Origin: Eudorina sp. 2006-703-Eu-15
Taxonomy: Eukaryota > Chlorophyta > Chlorophyceae > Chlamydomonadales > Volvocaceae
Assembly: GCA_003117195.1 (NCBI GenBank)
Contig: BDSI01000154.1
Span: forward strand, 124,001-188,000
Direction: 5' to 3'
DNA: 64,000 bases
Shown in pieces: positions 33,011 to 45,000 of this stretch (position 1 is the first letter of the stretch; every line of letters starts with the position of its first letter). Position numbers and translations under genes: made by a program. The notes beneath the pieces were generated by a model. The model did not search any database, was not told the DNA's origin, and was given only the letters and a program-made list of their open reading frames with translations.

Positions 33011-36000
33011 TCAGTACAGGCGCGGGCGCTTCATAAGGCCCTGCCGCTGGTCATCACTGCGGCACGGCAGCTGCTGCTGCGGGTGCTGCTGCTGCGGGTG
33101 CTGCGGGTGCGGGTGCGGGTGCGGGTGCGGGTGCTGCTGCTGCGGGTGCTGCGGGTGCGGGTGCTGCTGCGTGTGCGTGTGCGTGTGCGGGTGCTGCTGC
33201 GTGTGCGTGTGCGTGTGCGTGTGCGTGTGCGTGTGCGTGTGCGTGTGCGTGTGCGTGTGCGTGTGCGTGTGCGTGTGCGTGTGCGTGTGCGGGTGCGTGT
33301 GCGGGTGCGTGTGCGTGTGCGGGTGCGGGTGCGTGTGCTGCTGCGTGTGCGTGTGCGGGTGCGGTGGAGGCCGAGGCGCCACCACCGCTGATGGCGCCAC
33401 AGCAACGTTCGCAAGCGGAGGCGACAGTATCCGCGCAGCTGATGGGCCGGTGGGCAGCACCCCGACGCCGACGCAGCCTCCGCCCCGGTCGCGCCGTCTG
33501 CAGCAGGCCGGGCAGAGCAGCAGCTTCCGCGCGACCAGCTCGGCGTCCGGGGGGCGGCACTTGGCGTGGTACGCGGTGGCGCAGCGGGCGCAGGCCATGA
33601 TGGCCGCCCCCTCCCCGCCGCCCGTACATACGGCGCACGTGTGCAGCGGGCAACGGAACTTGGGCGACCCGGCGGACCCGGGTGTAGGGCCGCCGCCGCC
33701 GCCGCCACTGCGGCCACCGCGGCCGTGGCCCCTGCTGCCGGTTGCAGCAGCAACAGCAGCTGCCGCGGCCGCGGCGCTGCCGGTGTTGTTGGTGGTCTTG
33801 GGGGTGGTGAGGGGGTGACTGGCGGCGCAGTGGGCGTGGTACCAGCGGCCGCAGGCGGCGAGGCTGCACTTGACCAGGCCGGCGGTGGTTTCGGAGCTGT
33901 CGGCCGCGGAGAGGCCGCAGAGGCCGCAGGGGTGCCGGTCGCGGAGGCAGTCCTCACAGATGGTCCGCGCGCCGGCGGTGGTGGTGGTGGTGATCGTCGC
34001 CTGTACAAAACAAAACGTAATATCAACGACAAATAGGCAGGAGGTGTGCTGGTGTCATATCAACGACAAATAGGCAGGAGGTGTGCTGGTGTCATATCAA
34101 CGACAAATAGGCAGGAGGCGTCGTAACTGAGCGGCCGACGACGCCCCGGTCCTCGGGCACGGGAACACAATACAGAATACAGACACTTTGGGTACGACCG
34201 GTTGTTGCTCCCGTACAGCAACTCGGAAGCTGGAAACACGCCTCCCTCCATCAGGTTCCATCCCATGGGCCCCGACCGACACACCACACCATCCTCAGCC
34301 AACGGACCTCGGCGGCACCACCGGGCCCGTACTCTCGGGCGTGCGTGTGCCGTACCTGTTCGTACTTGTCCACCTTGGCTGGCCGTACGCAGGCGGTGTG
34401 GAACCCGCGCCGACAGGGGCCCTGACAGCACCACCAGGCTCGGAGGGGCAGCCCACCAGCAGCCCCCGGCACCGGCGTCGGTGACGACACTGACCCATGG
34501 GTCGCAGGTGCGTAGGCGCGCGCCACCTCAGCCTCGGCCGGCAGCGCCTCCAAGCACGACTGGAGGGGAAAGGCAAGCGCCAGATGTAAGTCAGGCTCCC
34601 GCTGAGAGACATAGAGACGGTGCAGCACAGGATCCCTCTTTTCTTCACCTCCGGGCGCAAAAGTCGTCGCTTGGGGCGTCGTACTGCAGTACAGCCGTAC
34701 GGATCATCCTCCAGGGGCATAGCACGAACCTCCCTTGAAGGTGACCTCCAACACGGCCCACCGCCCGCGGCATATTAGATATTACAAGTATACGATTCGC
34801 TGGGTGAGTACGGCAGCCGCTTTGCAGCTCTCTGCCGCCAAACCAAGGAGCATGTCGAATACAGGCCCCCGAGCGTACGTACGTACGGACGGACGGACGG
34901 ACGGACGGACGGACGGACGCACGCGCGGGTTCCAACACAGCCTCCTCCTCCCAAAAGGGGGAAAGGCTGTTTTGCTGCCGATTGAGCTCTTCCGAGCAGA
35001 CCACTCGCCCCCCCCAATGCCCGCTGCTCCCCATCACCGCGTCCCCGTAACCCACTTCCCTCTCTTCGTGCACCCAAAACCACACTCCGGGGATTGCCCT
35101 TCGTCAGTCCCCTACGGCAACCCCCTACGGCACCCCCTACGGCACCCCGGCCTCACCATACACGCGGTCGCAGGCAAGGAAGACACAGCCCGCTGCTTGC
35201 GCCCTGCCTCAGGCCCCTTGGAGGCCGCCGGCACCACCCCTGTCCAAGCTCCAGCTCCAGCTCCAGGGGGGACCCAGTCCCCCGACGTCGTCTCCCCCGC
35301 AGGCACACCCGTGGGACCCGCCGCTGCCCCTGGAGCCGCCTGCGATGACGTCACCGTGACCGTCATCGGCACCACCGCCGGCGCCGCCGCCGCCGCAGTG
35401 GCAACCGCTGCCGCGCCAGCGGGTGCCATGATCTTCTGTACTGCCGTTGCAGCTGATGCCGTGGACGCTACTGCCGAGCCCCATGACTGCCTCTTCAATA
35501 CGCCCCCTGGAGACGACTCACCGGTGGGTGCAGCGGAGGCTACAGAGGCCCGGGGAGGTCCGAGGTCGCCGCTGCTTATCATTGCCCCCGGGGTCGTCGT
35601 GACGGGGGCGGCTGCAGCGGCTGCACCAGCTGCAACGGCTGTAGCGGCTGTAGCGCCAGCTCCCGCAGTGGCCGCCGCCTCCACGGGCCGTGCAGCCGCC
35701 GCCGTCGCTCGGGGGGGTCGCCAGAGCTGCAGCCGCGAGGGCCGCTGAGACGGCGAGGCCAGCGGCGGCGGCGGCGGCGGCGGCTGCTGTAAAGGCGGCG
35801 GCGGCATCGGCACCGGCGGCGCAGCCGCCGCCGCCGCCGGGCGCCACGCGCCGCCCGTCCCGGCCACCGGTGCTGTAGCGGCGGGGCCGCCCCAGCGGCC
35901 CGCAACCCAGCCGCCGCCGCCGCCGCCGCCGCTGCCGCCACCGCGAGGGGACCCGGCGGACCGCTGGAGCGAGACCGATACGCTTCCCGGCGGTGAAGGA

Positions 36001-39000
36001 TAATGCGCGCTTGGGTGCGTGCGCGGCCGCTGCAGTGACAGCGGTGATGGCGGCGGCGGTGGCGGTGTGGTGGCCCCCGGCGGCGGTGCTGGCTGTTCTA
36101 CTGCTCCGGGACCTGGGGCGGGGGCGGGGGCGGGGGCTGTAGCTGCTGCGGCAGCGGCTGCAACCACGGCCGATGATGGATGAGGAGAAGGGCCTGCTGC
36201 TGCTGGCGGTTGATCTAACACGTCCCTGCCGGCTGCAGCAGCCCGAGGGGAGGCCGACTGAGGCCCTCCAGGGGGGCCACACAGGGGGGCCATCCCCGGG
36301 TGCGCTTCTGACGGCGGCGGGGCTGTAGCAGCACACGAGGCTGTAGCAGCAGCTACAAGCCTCGCAGCGCTCGGCAACTGCCAAGGCGGCAGCTGGGGCG
36401 CTACACAGGGCTCCAGGGGCGGGGGCGGGGAGCGGGTACCCGCTGCGTGTAGATCCAGGGGGCTCGCGGGCCTTGCTGCGGATGGCGTCGGTGCAGGTGC
36501 GGCGCCGGGTTCGGTCAGCTCAAGCGGCGGCGGCGGCGGCGGCGGCTTTGCACCGGCACCAGAGGCGGCGGTGGCGGCGGCGGCAGCGTAGGCATCCCGC
36601 GAAGCCGAGACCTCGCTGCCGCCGCTGCGCTGCGCGACCGAACAGCTCTGCACCAACGGCGCGACGGGGACCTTACCGCCTGGACGTTTTGACGGCGGCG
36701 GCGCCGCCGACTTCGTCGTCGATGTCGCCACCGCCGCCGCCGCCGCCGCTGCTGTTGCTGCCGCCGCAGTGACGACGTGGCTGAGCGCCGCGTGCGCTAG
36801 CAGCTGTGCCGGGCTGATCTGCCGAAGCAGCTGTAGCGACGTTTCCTCTTGGATGCTGCCGTGACTGCTACTGCTACTGCCATTGCTACTGCTACTGCCG
36901 TGAAGACTACATGTCGTGATGCTGCTGCTAATGTTGTTGCTGGCAGTGCACCCGGCGGCGGCAACTACATCGTCGTACATTGTCCGCCACAGCCACGGCA
37001 CATCGCTGCCGGGGCTGCCGGCGGCGGCGGCGAGATCTGTGCCAGTCGCCGCCGCCGCCGCCGCCGCTGGCTCACCAGCGGCAGTAGCCACATCAGCGGC
37101 TGCAGCTGCAACGTCCTCCCCGCACCCGCCACTCTCAGCATCGGCAGGTACCCTCGCTGCTACTGCCGGCGCTGCTACTGCCGGCGCTGCTACTGCCGGC
37201 GCTGCTACTGGTGTTGCCGGAATCGTTGGACGGGTCGCCAACGAGCCAGTCGACATCCAGAGGCGCGTCCGTGCGACCCCGCCCCCGCAGCCGGTGGTAA
37301 CTGGCATCCAGCCGTTGCGGTCGCCGCCATTACCGCCGCCATCACCACCGCCGCCGCCGCCGCCGCCGCCGCCGCTGCCGTCGCAGCCGTGGTGGTCGGC
37401 ACCGTCGGAATTGGCAGCTCGGCCGCCAGCGCCCGCCTCGCCGTCGCTCTCACCAACTACTGCACTTTGCAGTAGGTCCATGTACGATATGTACGATTGC
37501 GAGCTGTACGACGAAGGCGTGCCGGCGCGGCCAGCCGCCGTGTCGGCCTCTGACTCTACTTGATCCTTTCCCGGGGAGTCTGCGGCGCATGGGGCAGGGT
37601 ACGACAACATGTACGACAACACATCCGCGATCGCCAAATGTGCGATGCGGTGATACGATTATACCCTATGAGGGTACATCCGATCCGAACCACCATATTG
37701 ATGTATTGTATAAATTCATTGTAAACACACCACACACACACACGGTTTGCGTCGGGCGAGTTTCTCGCTACAAACGCCCGGCGTGTCGTACACTCGTACT
37801 CCTAGCTGACCCGTGGGGTGCCCACCAATCACGAGATGATGTGTGCTGTGTACGACCTCCCCGCCTCCGGGAGGTGGCGTCCTATCCGTCCCCCGACCCG
37901 TGGGACCATGCCACGCCGTCGTACATCGTGCCGACAGACAGACTGATAGGTGGGGAGGAGGGTGATGGATGGGTGTGGTACGGGATATGTACGGAACGAC
38001 TCACCCCCGGCTGCCAACGCTGCCTCTCTCTGTCGCCGCAGCCACCTCAGCATTCGGAAGCCGTCCAGCCGCAGGACCTGTACGGCAATGATGTACGGAT
38101 CGTGAATGAGTGACTCGCTGCCGAGGTCGCTGCCAGTCGTCGGTCCATGTACGAACATGTACTACCGTACATAATGACAAAAAACCAATATCAAACCACA
38201 TGTGGCAAAATGAATGAATGAATGTTACAGCGGACCCCAACGGGATCATCGGTGTATACCAGAGCAAGCTCCAGTAGGCCCCACCGCCAAGGCGGCAGGT
38301 CACCTCCACACCATAACGCCGCACCCAAAGAAAACACACCGGGCCATAACCCCAACCAGTCAGACACCGAAGCAAGCAGAGGCGCGCAGCGGGGCAACAC
38401 TACCAAAGGGATAGGCACAGCAGCGGGCATAATCCCCAGAAGTGGATAAAGCCAAGCACAGGGGAGGTCGCCCACACAGGCACCCCATTACCCAGCTACC
38501 ACCACCTCTGAGGCACCCAACGCAGCACCCTCTCGAGGTCTTGGAAGGCCCACGCCTGGCTCGTGACACTGCCCAGCGACCGCTAGTGGGGTAACCCGCA
38601 ACATAAGAAATAACTTGGCCAAAACACCAAAATGCCAACGGGAGCCCAGCCTCCACCCCAATCTGAGGGTAGGCCCGGTCCCCAACTTGAACCCCGGTTC
38701 GGAGAGCCCGACGATAAACAGACAGAGGGCGGGGAACCCGCGCCTCATCCTTCTTCAGGAGCAGGTCCCGCACATCGCAGGACTCCCCCCGCCACTTTCA
38801 AGAAAGGGTGGAAAGGGCCCACTGAGCTCCAACCCCGTCTCGGGAGCCCCAACTGGGCGAACCCGTGAAGGCAAAATGTAATACACGCTCATACACACAT
38901 TGACCTTGCCTGTTGCCCCTGTGTTGCCCAGACATGTTTTGTATACCCATGTCTGCCCTTGCCCGACTGGCGTTCTCCATATGCCGTACGACTCTTGCCG

Positions 39001-42000
39001 CCTTACTTTTGCGTCCAAGCCGCCGCATTCCCTCCCCTTTGCTGCCTTGGCATGCACGCTTTTCCGCTTGCATACATCATTACGTTATTCCGCATTGTTC
39101 CGGACCGTCTTCGGCGGTGCTGACTACACGGCGTTGCTAGAGGATCGCACGCACGCACAGCATTGTGGTGCGAGTCCGTGTGGCCAAGGCAGCCGACCCG
39201 CACCAGCTGGTAGTCTTCCGCGACGCCGCGACACCAACAGCGCGCCAAATCGACAGCGTTCTTCCGACACCGCAGCCTTCTAATTACTTGATGGGTCGGG
39301 CAATGGGTATAGTATATACGCATACGGGCAACGTTTTGGGCGCTACTCGGCCCCTTGCATGTCACGCACTCCTGCTCTGCTTGCCTGAAAAACACATCCC
39401 AGGAACAGAAGTTAATTCAGTACATTCCGACACGCACGCAGACAAGATCTGCCGTACCTGCCGTACGGCCCGCCGCAGCTCGGGGCCCCCCAGCGCCGCG
39501 CCCGCCAGCGCCAGACGCGTCGCGGCCCGCAGCACCCGCGACTCGCTCCACCGCCCGTTCCATTGCTCGTCCAGTACGGCGACGTCGCCCGCAGCGACGG
39601 CAGCGTCGTCATCGGCTGCCGTGGGGCCGCACAGCACGCCATCCCCCGCCGCACCGCCGCCGTCGCCGCCGTCACATCCAACAGACAATCCTGCACATCG
39701 GCCCCGTTTCGGCGGCCGGCCGCGCCGCCGCCGTGGGCTTGCAGCGTCCGCCGCCGCCGCCGCTGCCGCTGCGCCAGGCACATCTGCACTGGCGGCAGGC
39801 ACCAGTTCCTCCGCTCCCACCGCCGCCGCCGCCGTCACTGCCGCCGAGGCTGTATCCGTCGGACCCTCCGAGGCCCGCCGCTTCCTTGGCCGCTTCCCCC
39901 TCCCGGTGCCGTCACCAACGGCTAGGCTTGGCGCGAACGCCGGCGCGGGTAACCCACCCTGGAGGAGTACCGACCTGGACCGGTGACGACCCGTGGGCGC
40001 CGCCGCCGCCGCCGCCGGCTGAGCCATGTGCTCGCAGCCATCACCCACGTCGTCAAGCCTGCCTCGCTTCAACGACGATGGCGTCGTACCGGCAGCCGCC
40101 GCCCCCGCCGCCGCTGCCCCGTCACCACTGAGATCCGTCCGGCGGCGGCGCCGCCGCCGCCGCCGGCCCTCCGCCGCCGCCTCCAGCCGGTTGAGCATGC
40201 TGTCCATGACTAATTGTACGGAACGGGATATCCGCTCGGCCCGCGCCGCCGCCACGACGCCCGCCACCAGCCGTGAGAGGACGCCCCGGATCTGCGGTAC
40301 GGTCCCACAGTACGACAGATAAGTACGGAGAGATCCCGGTGTCAAAATACCGCCGGACAGAGATCCACCCACCCCCTTTCTGTGTTGTGTCGCGGGCGCC
40401 GTCCCGCCAACCAAGAACCAACTGCGGCGTGTTCCTCCTAGGCGACGACGCCCCATCCATACGGCCAACGGACAAACGAGCCACATGCGCGAAACAGCGT
40501 GAAGGAAAGGTGTAATGGAAAGGGTGTCAAGTAATGCGGCAACATAGCTTCTTGGCGGCACGAGCGAAAGCGCGACTGCTGCCGGACCCGCCCCAAGAAG
40601 GAATTGGTCTATCAGTTCTAAGTACCTTGCAGCCCCAACGCGCGCACCAGAGATCCCACAGGTCAGCAAGTACGGCATCGCCGTACAGCGATCCCCGGAA
40701 GCCACCACACAGAGACGCGTGCCGCACCTGTCGTTCCTCGTGGCCCGTCGCCCGCTCCGATGCTGCCATCGCCGGGGCGTCCCGTGGGGCAACCCAGCTG
40801 CCGCCGCCGCCGCTGCTGTCGTACTGTCCAGCACGCTGTACCGGCCGACCCCTGCCCCGCCCAACCCCCAACGCCACAGTCCGCGGATGCTTCTGCTGCT
40901 GCTGCTGCTGTCGCCGCCGCTGCTGCCGCCATCGATACCACTCCCAGCAACAGCTGCTGTGACCGCCCTCGCCTTCGTCGTCATCAGGCGGCTGTAGCCC
41001 TTCCGCCGCGCCTGCGGCACCCCAACCTCCTTCCCCCTGCCCACTCCCCCTCCCTCGCCCGTCCGCCCGCCACAGGTGCCCCGCCGCAGGTCCCCGCCAC
41101 GTAAGGCCCAGCTGCTCCCTGGCGGCTGTACGGGACACCACCCACACCATGCGCTGTACGACATCCGCCACCGCCGCCTCCCTGGCGGCCTGCCGCCGCG
41201 CCGCCGCCGCCGCCACTCGGTCCACGAGGCGGGTCACCACCCCCGCCACGACTCGGCGGAGGGTGGCGTCGCTGGGGCCGCCGCCGCCGCCCCTCACGGT
41301 GGTGGCGGCGGCGGCGGCGGCGGTGGCGGTGCCGTCGCGGGGTCGGGTGAGGAGCAGCGCTGCTGATGCTGTAGTCGTACAGCGGGCAGTTGGTACAGCG
41401 GACAATGAAGAAGCAGTGGGCGAAGGTATAACAACACATTGGTAAGGTTCGTGCGACACAGTTACCGCGGAAATTGCGGGTGTTGGTGGTGCTGGTGGGG
41501 TTGAGGTCGGTGGTGGAGGAACGAGGCCGTGTGATCGAGGTCGAGAGGGACGGGGGCACCACAGCCACACACACAGCCACACACACAGGCCCCCCTTCCC
41601 CCCCACACACACCTGAGATGGCGCCGCCCGCTGCAGCCCCGGCTGAACCGGCCGCCGTCCCAGCCGCCGCCCCTCGCCCCCCCAGGTAGCAGTGGTGACC
41701 CACGGGTCCGTCCACGATGCGCAGCACTCGGGTGAGCTGGTGACAGGTCTCCTCCAGCAGCAGCTCCTGTCATACAAGCCCCGGCCCCCCCCGGGTCCAG
41801 CGGATGAGAAAGGGGGAGGGGGTGGGTGTTGAGGAGAGTGATGGGTCATGATTGGCAGGGCGTGGGGAGGGGAGGGGATAGGACGGGAGCACGGGACGGG
41901 GCTGTTTGTCCGTACACGGGGTTAGGGGTTCCGCACTGGTTGCCCCCCGCCGCCCCCGCCCGCCCGACGCTTTCGGTATATCCCCTGGTACATTCGGATT

Positions 42001-45000
42001 TTCTGTTGGCGATGGTGGTGAAGTCGATGGTGGGGAGGATGCGGATGAGAGTTAGTGGATGGAGGAGGCCATGTCGCGGTGTCGGGAGAGCGCCGCCAGC
42101 CGGCAGACGGCCCGTCGGCCCCCCAGTTCCCCCAAACCCTAGTCCCCCACCCACTCCCACCCCAACGACGGCCCCCCGCCCCCTCTTGACCACACAAACA
42201 CAAACCCTAACACAAACACAAACACAAACCTGCGCACGTGCCATTGCGGCGGGCTCTATGCCCCTCAGGATGAGCGCCGCGCTCTTCCCCGCCATGTCCG
42301 CGGGTCGGACGCAGTGCTTGACACCGTTGGCCGCGTAGGAGGCGTCCTCCAGCACCGTCACACACCTGAGGCGGCCGCGTTGCGGCGGCGGTTGCGGCGG
42401 GATATGGCGGATACCGGGGCGCACCCCCCGGGAGCCACCGGGCATTCGGGACGTTGGCGCCCAGGCACGTGTACAACAACAGCCATCCCACCCAGGTACG
42501 ACAGCTGGCGCCGCTGTGCCAGACGGGAGTGCCAGACGGCGAGCCGCCGGGGGTGCGGCCCTTCGGCCAACTCCCGGCGACCCGACCACGAGGGCGCCCA
42601 CTGGGTGCCCTCGCCTCCCCCCTCCCCGGCTTGCAGCCCTCCACACGCCGCCCCGAGACAGCCCAGGGCCTCCGGGCCCAAGCAGCCTTTTCCGGTCCAG
42701 ACACCGGAGGTTAATGAGCTTCGGCGCTCCCCGCTTTCTCAAGCGCTCCTTGCATCACCCCCCGCAGTACGATGTTGAAATCCAGTTCCCGCCTATCCAC
42801 CCATCCTCTCACCGTCCCACCCGCCCACCCACCCTCGCGGCATGGGCACGAAGAAGTCGTTGTTGGTGGCCCCGAAGAGGTGGCCGCCGAAGGACAGGCG
42901 GCTGTCCGAAAAGAGCCGCAGCGAGTAGATAGGGCGGCGGAAACGAGCGGCGTCATCGAAGTGGCTCTGCGGGCAGCAGGCGCAGGGGGAGTGGGGGCCG
43001 CTAGGGGGTGTCGGTTGGACGACAGGGGACCGAGGGGGCCTGGCTGTGGCGGGCGCGCGGGGGCAGGGGCAGCGATGCGGATGACAGTGGGTTGAGGACA
43101 GGCCGCATCGCAATTTTTCATGATGAGCCGTACGGTAAACCATACATCTACCTGTACCTGTGTCTGTTGTACTACGGTACCGTACCCATACGTTGACTTC
43201 TCTAGCAATGAAGTATGAATAGCAGGGAAGTCAGGTTCTAGCGACGATTGGTGAAATGATTTCGGTTGTACGGTGGTACGCCACGGTACAGCACGGCAGA
43301 GCCATCGCAGCTTGTTCAGCGGCGGCTGGGTTGCGACTCGGTATCTGCCGTTGTTGCTAATTATAATAATTGCTGTTGCCCCTCTGCCGGGGCATAGTCC
43401 CGCCCGCCCGCCCGGGAGAGTACACCCTTCGGGTGGGCAGCGTGGGACGCTTGGTGGTTGCAACGGAGTGGTCATTACAGTGTCCGCCGGCCATCTGCCG
43501 GTTCGGACATTGCAGCAACAACCGGCCACTGGTCCAGCGTCGAACAAAATGCTAACGGGTGTCCCTTGCAGGTCGTAGCGGTGTGGTTGTCGTTGCAGGG
43601 CGTGTTGCTTTCGAACAAATGTAACCAGAGGAGCTAGAAACATCTATAAGCTGTGTCTGTCGTACTACGGTACCGTACCGGCTACCGGGTCAGCGGGTCG
43701 GCACCCCCAGCGTATGCTTGTTGGCTTGCGTAGCGGATGGAACTCGTTACAGCGACAGATACGGCAGATAGGGCAATAAACCACCGCACCTTGTTCCTTT
43801 CCCGGCCTACCATATCTAACTATCTACGGTATGCCACAGGCGGCATCTCATCTCACTTCATCGACCCACTTACCCAATCACCCACTTGGTCACCCGCTCC
43901 CGTCCCCCCCCCCGCCCCCTCACCTGTATGCCCTCACTGCCGTCGTGGTAGAGGTTGAGGGCGATGCTGTCGACGAAGCCCCCGGGGATGATGCTGCAGG
44001 CCACCAGCGGCGACTCCACCTACCGTACACGAAGCCACGCACGCAGGCACGCACCAACCGCAATAAATAAACAATAAATGAGGGAAACTGAGAGAATGAG
44101 CGTTACAGCGGACCCCAAAAGGGATTAACGGTGTATACCAGCGCAAGCCCCAGCAGGCCCCACCGACAAGGCGGCAAGACACCTCCGCAGTCCGCACCTC
44201 AACGCCGCGAATAAAATAATATCAGGCCATGACCCCACCCAGACAGACACCGAAGCAAGCAGAGGCGCACAGCGGGGCAACACTACCATAGGGATAGGAA
44301 ACTGCCGCCAGACAGGTCCGCAGGGGCACTCATGACGCAATGAGAGTTCCGCAACCCTCCAGCAGAAGAGAGAGAGAGGTGGAGAGCTCTGGAGATACAC
44401 ACAAGGAACGACGGGATGCCGTATGTTGACAGCTGAGACCGTGTACGACATGTGTCGAATCCCCGTCCCCTCACCACCGTGTGATTAGGCGGGTCTGGCG
44501 CGGTTTCCAGGAGAGACAATCCTGGCGCGCTGGTAACCTGGTGTAGTGGCCGGTATGGCTGCGTGACCCCCCCGCGGGTGATGGAGGATGGGTGCGCAGT
44601 CCTTGGTAGGGGTTGATGAGACGAGTGAGGCACCTACGAGCTATCTGGGCCCGTTGGAACACCCGGTCGGGATACGGGTCCACCTTGTAACGGTTAATTA
44701 ATTAATGTGTCGTACATGTAGGCGTGTGGAATGCATTCGAGTTGACAGGAGACGGAGACGGAGAGGGCCCGCCTGGCTGGCTGGGTGGCTGGGTGGGTGG
44801 GTGGCTGGTGGCACATCGGGAAGGATTACGCCTTTCGTACTCCCTGACTGCGTCTCCTTCGCGGCCACCCCACACATGGTATGTTTAGTTCTGCCTTACT
44901 TCACCTTGCCCCGCCAACTCCCACGGCCATTGCCACCCGTTCGACGTATTCATTTTCATGAAATATATTTTTCGCGATAAGGGCAGCGAGTAAGTTCTAG

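Larger units (their letters stand above)
33011..34559 (-). other. PHD / extended-PHD zinc-finger block and His-Thr-rich C-terminal tail
   Basis: Exon 34559-34356 encodes the second half of a PHD finger (WCCQGPCRRGFHTACV); its first Cys pair is not clearly present upstream. Exon 34000-33011 encodes CEDC, CGLC, CSLAACGRWYHAHC, then after a Gly/Ala linker CPLHTCAVC, CARCATAYHAKC and CPAC. This order of zinc ligands is that of the PHD-C5HCH modules of ASH1/NSD methyltransferases and plant EDM2, which read histone tails or RNA/DNA contexts. The same open frame runs on through a microsatellite coding for His-Thr and His-Pro repeats and ends at TGA (33011). The 990-base exon is in phase 0. Confidence 0.83.

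Noticed and set aside
33364..34036. Plus-strand ORFs over the PHD exon
   Set aside because: Shadows; the minus-strand frame carries the full set of zinc ligands.
35690..36000. Plus-strand ORFs over the exon 37579-35157
   Set aside because: Shadows of the minus-strand exon; GCN-rich sequence leaves several frames open on both strands.
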